Shown here piece by piece: positions 6,234-8,083 of a stretch of 8,083 nt of DNA. The notes beneath the pieces were generated by a model. That model saw only the letters and a program-made list of their open reading frames with translations, was not told the DNA's origin and did no database searches. The stretch's first letter is position 1, and each line of letters begins with the position of its first letter. The position numbers were made by a program, and so were the translations under genes. The DNA lies in NCBI GenBank assembly GCA_005239795.1, contig SBBH01000040.1, forward strand, positions 1 to 8,083. The letters are read 5' to 3'. This DNA is from Planctomycetales bacterium. GTDB taxonomy: Bacteria > Planctomycetota > SBBH01.

Positions 6234-8083
6234 TCGTCGGCGAGGCCGCCGCCCCCAGCGCTCCCCCCCGCGTCTTCATCCCTTCGGCCCGGCTCGCCGC
6301 TGACGCCCAGCGCGTCATCGCCCAGTATCCCCAGAAGCAAGCGGCGCTCCTCCCGCTCCTGTGGCTCCTGCAACGCGAGAAGGGATTCGTGAGCCGCGAG
6401 GCGATGGAATGGATCGCCCGGGAACTCTCTATCTCGGCCGCCCACGTCCATGGCGTGGTCACGTTCTATCACATGTTCAACCAGGCACCGACCGGCAAGG
6501 CCAATATCCAGCTCTGCGCCACGATCCCCTGCGCCTTGGTGGGCGCCCGCCAGATCGAATCCCAGCTGTGCGAGCGCCTCAAAATCAAACCGGGTGAGAC
6601 GACGGCCGACGGAAGGTTCACTTTCAAAAAAATGGAATGCCTGGGCCTTTGCGAACACGCCCCGGCGGCGCTGGTGAACGAAACGGAGTTCGGACGCCTG
6701 TCGGTCGAGACCTTAGAGTCCTTCCTGGCCCAGGCGCTGAAAGAAGAACCGGGTCCTTTCGCGATCGCCCCCCGGAGGTTTTATCCGGCGCCGGGGTTCG
6801 CCCCGATGCTCCTCAAAGGGGTGGGCTCCCCCGGAGGTTCAGGGCTCGCAGCCTACCGCGCCTCGGGAGGGTACGCAGCGCTCAAAAAAGCGATCGAGAT
6901 GGGCCCGGCGGCGATCCTCGCCGAGGTGAAATCCGCGAACCTCCGCGGACGGGGGGGCGCGGGGTTCCCGAGCGGCATCAAATGGGGGTTCATGCCGCCG
7001 GACCCCAAGATCCCCAAATACCTGTGCGTCAACGCCGACGAAAGCGAGCCGGGGACCTTTTCGAACCGCATTGTGATGGAGGAGATGCCCCATCTCCTCC
7101 TCGAGGGGATCCTGATCGCCTCTCTGGCGATGGGGATCAAGACCGCCTTCATCTACATCCGGGGCGAATACGTGCAGGCCCACAGGGCGCTCGGGAAAGC
7201 GATCGAGGAGGCGTACGGCGCGAACCTCATTGGAAAAAACATCCTGGGAACCGCCTTTGCGACCGACGTCGTCCTCCACCGTGGCGCCGGCGCCTACATC
7301 TGCGGCGAGGAGATGGCCTTGATGGAATCGCTCGAAGGGAAGCGGGGCGAGCCGCGCAACAAGCCCCCCTTCCCCGCCCAGCGCGGGGTCTTCGGCGCCC
7401 CCACCACGATCAACAATGTCGAGACGTTGGCGAATATCCCCCTGGTGATCACGATGGGAGCCTCGACCTACAAGGGGATCGGGCCGGAGGGATCCCCCGG
7501 CCCCAAGCTGTTCTGCGTGAGCGGGCACGTGAAACGCCCGGGGCTTTTCGAGCTCCCGATGGGGACCTCCATGCGCGACGTGATCTTCACGCACGCCCAA
7601 GGGGTGCGCGACGGCCACACCCTGAAAGCCGTCATCCCCGGCGGGGCGTCGGCAGCAGCGCTCCTCCCCTCCGAGATCGATGTGGCGATGGACTTCGACT
7701 CGATGGCCAAGGCCGGCTCGATGCTGGGGACCGCCGGGATGGTCGTCATGGACGAGACAGTCTGCATGGTCGACGCCGCCACGAACATCACGCACTTCTT
7801 CGCGCACGAGTCGTGCGGCCAGTGCACCCCTTGCCGCGAGGGGATCCCCTGGGTCCACGGGATCGTGAAGCGACTCTTCCGCAACCAGGGATCGCCGGAG
7901 GACCTGAAACTCCTCGCGAACCTCTTCCCGCAGATCCACGGAAAGACGATCTGCCTTTTCGCCGACTTCGCGCTCACGTTCCTCGAGAGCGTCCTCAGGA
8001 AATTCCCGCAGGAGTTCGCCGACCATGCGGCCCGGCGCCCCTGCCCGGCGCAGGCGGGCGGGCCCGGCGCGCCCCACAGGGCC
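6230..8083 (+). CDS. nuoEF: Fused NuoE-NuoF, NADH-oxidising subunit of complex I (3' end beyond window)
   Basis: One frame of 618 codons without a stop joins two subunits. Residues about 20-172 are NuoE, a thioredoxin-like [2Fe-2S] (N1a) domain with all ligands: Cys96, Cys101, Cys137 and Cys141. A linker of about 20 residues follows. From about residue 193 the protein is NuoF: FMN-binding GRGGAGFP (240-247), NADESEPGTF (268-277), YICGEEMAL (356-364), the NADH-site KPPFPAQ (378-384) and TTINNVETL, and the N3 [4Fe-4S] ligands Cys529, Cys532, Cys535 and Cys575. It takes hydride from NADH to FMN and passes electrons on. Unusual are Ser278-Asn279 where KD is normal before Arg, and Met362 where Thr is usual. 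GGGGAG (6216-6221) precedes the ATG, which overlaps nuoD as ATGA. An internal start at ATG 6806 making a separate NuoF cannot be excluded but lacks a good Shine-Dalgarno. Confidence 0.92.
   Translation, partial: MIVGEAAAPSAPPRVFIPSARLAADAQRVIAQYPQKQAALLPLLWLLQREKGFVSREAMEWIARELSISAAHVHGVVTFYHMFNQAPTGKANIQLCATIPCALVGARQIESQLCERLKIKPGETTADGRFTFKKMECLGLCEHAPAALVNETEFGRLSVETLESFLAQALKEEPGPFAIAPRRFYPAPGFAPMLLKGVGSPGGSGLAAYRASGGYAALKKAIEMGPAAILAEVKSANLRGRGGAGFPSGIKWGFMPPDPKIPKYLCVNADESEPGTFSNRIVMEEMPHLLLEGILIASLAMGIKTAFIYIRGEYVQAHRALGKAIEEAYGANLIGKNILGTAFATDVVLHRGAGAYICGEEMALMESLEGKRGEPRNKPPFPAQRGVFGAPTTINNVETLANIPLVITMGASTYKGIGPEGSPGPKLFCVSGHVKRPGLFELPMGTSMRDVIFTHAQGVRDGHTLKAVIPGGASAAALLPSEIDVAMDFDSMAKAGSMLGTAGMVVMDETVCMVDAATNITHFFAHESCGQCTPCREGIPWVHGIVKRLFRNQGSPEDLKLLANLFPQIHGKTICLFADFALTFLESVLRKFPQEFADHAARRPCPAQAGGPGAPHRA
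6769..6839 (+). repeat. 12-bp direct repeat bracketing the NuoE-NuoF junction
   Basis: CCCCCGGAGGTT occurs at 6769-6780 and again at 6828-6839, 59 bp apart, on either side of the linker and first NuoF residues. The copies are read in different codon phases (within APRRF and SPGGS), so protein conservation does not explain the match. Both include GGAGG, but neither lies at normal distance from an in-frame start codon. Confidence 0.5.

Noticed and set aside
8040..8054. CCTGC/GCAGG hairpin near the right edge as a terminator
   Set aside because: Five base pairs in extremely GC-rich coding sequence, no T-run, and the NuoEF frame is still open through it.
6839..8077. Long minus-strand open frame opposite nuoF
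   Set aside because: It is a GC-bias shadow of the conserved NuoF frame; its translation is Arg/Gly/His-rich with no motif.

Overview
The window is a high-GC bacterial chromosomal segment. It carries the first part of a respiratory complex I (NDH-1) operon, preceded by a stand-alone molybdopterin enzyme and a divergent aminotransferase. NDH-1 genes with 4-bp or 1-bp start/stop overlaps and GTG starts, high GC throughout the genes, and Nqo/Nuo-type sequences all indicate a free-living respiring bacterium. I cannot place it in a phylum from sequence alone.

Layout. Positions 1-223 hold no gene I can defend and are much less GC-rich (about 49% by hand count) than the coding region that follows. 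Positions 224-1351 on the minus strand encode a PLP-dependent class I/II aminotransferase. A 54-bp divergent spacer follows. Positions 1406-3493 encode a cytoplasmic DMSO-reductase-superfamily protein (Fe4S4 plus bis-MGD type), related to the acetylene hydratase/thiosulfate reductase side of the family but lacking the acetylene hydratase catalytic Asp. After a 70-bp spacer with a promoter and a small inverted repeat, nuoA, nuoB, nuoC and nuoD run from 3564 to 6233 with overlapping ends. From 6230 to the right edge one uninterrupted frame encodes NuoE joined to NuoF. The fused protein is 618 residues and still open at the edge.

How the parts work together. NuoE and NuoF oxidise NADH (FMN, N1a and N3 clusters). 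Electrons then pass through subunits beyond the window to NuoB (N2) and the quinone site formed by NuoB and NuoD. NuoC braces the peripheral arm and NuoA belongs to the membrane arm. The molybdoenzyme has no export signal and no adjacent iron-sulfur or membrane partner. It may be an independent soluble enzyme or may exchange electrons with a diaphorase such as NuoEF; the latter is inference.

The points most worth a second look are the NuoE-NuoF fusion, the open Gly/Ala/Pro-rich tail at the right edge, the unusual molybdoenzyme, and two genes (molybdoenzyme and nuoA) whose start codon lies exactly 6 nt downstream of a -10-like hexamer, suggesting leaderless transcripts. I found no CRISPR array, complete mobile element, tRNA or rRNA.
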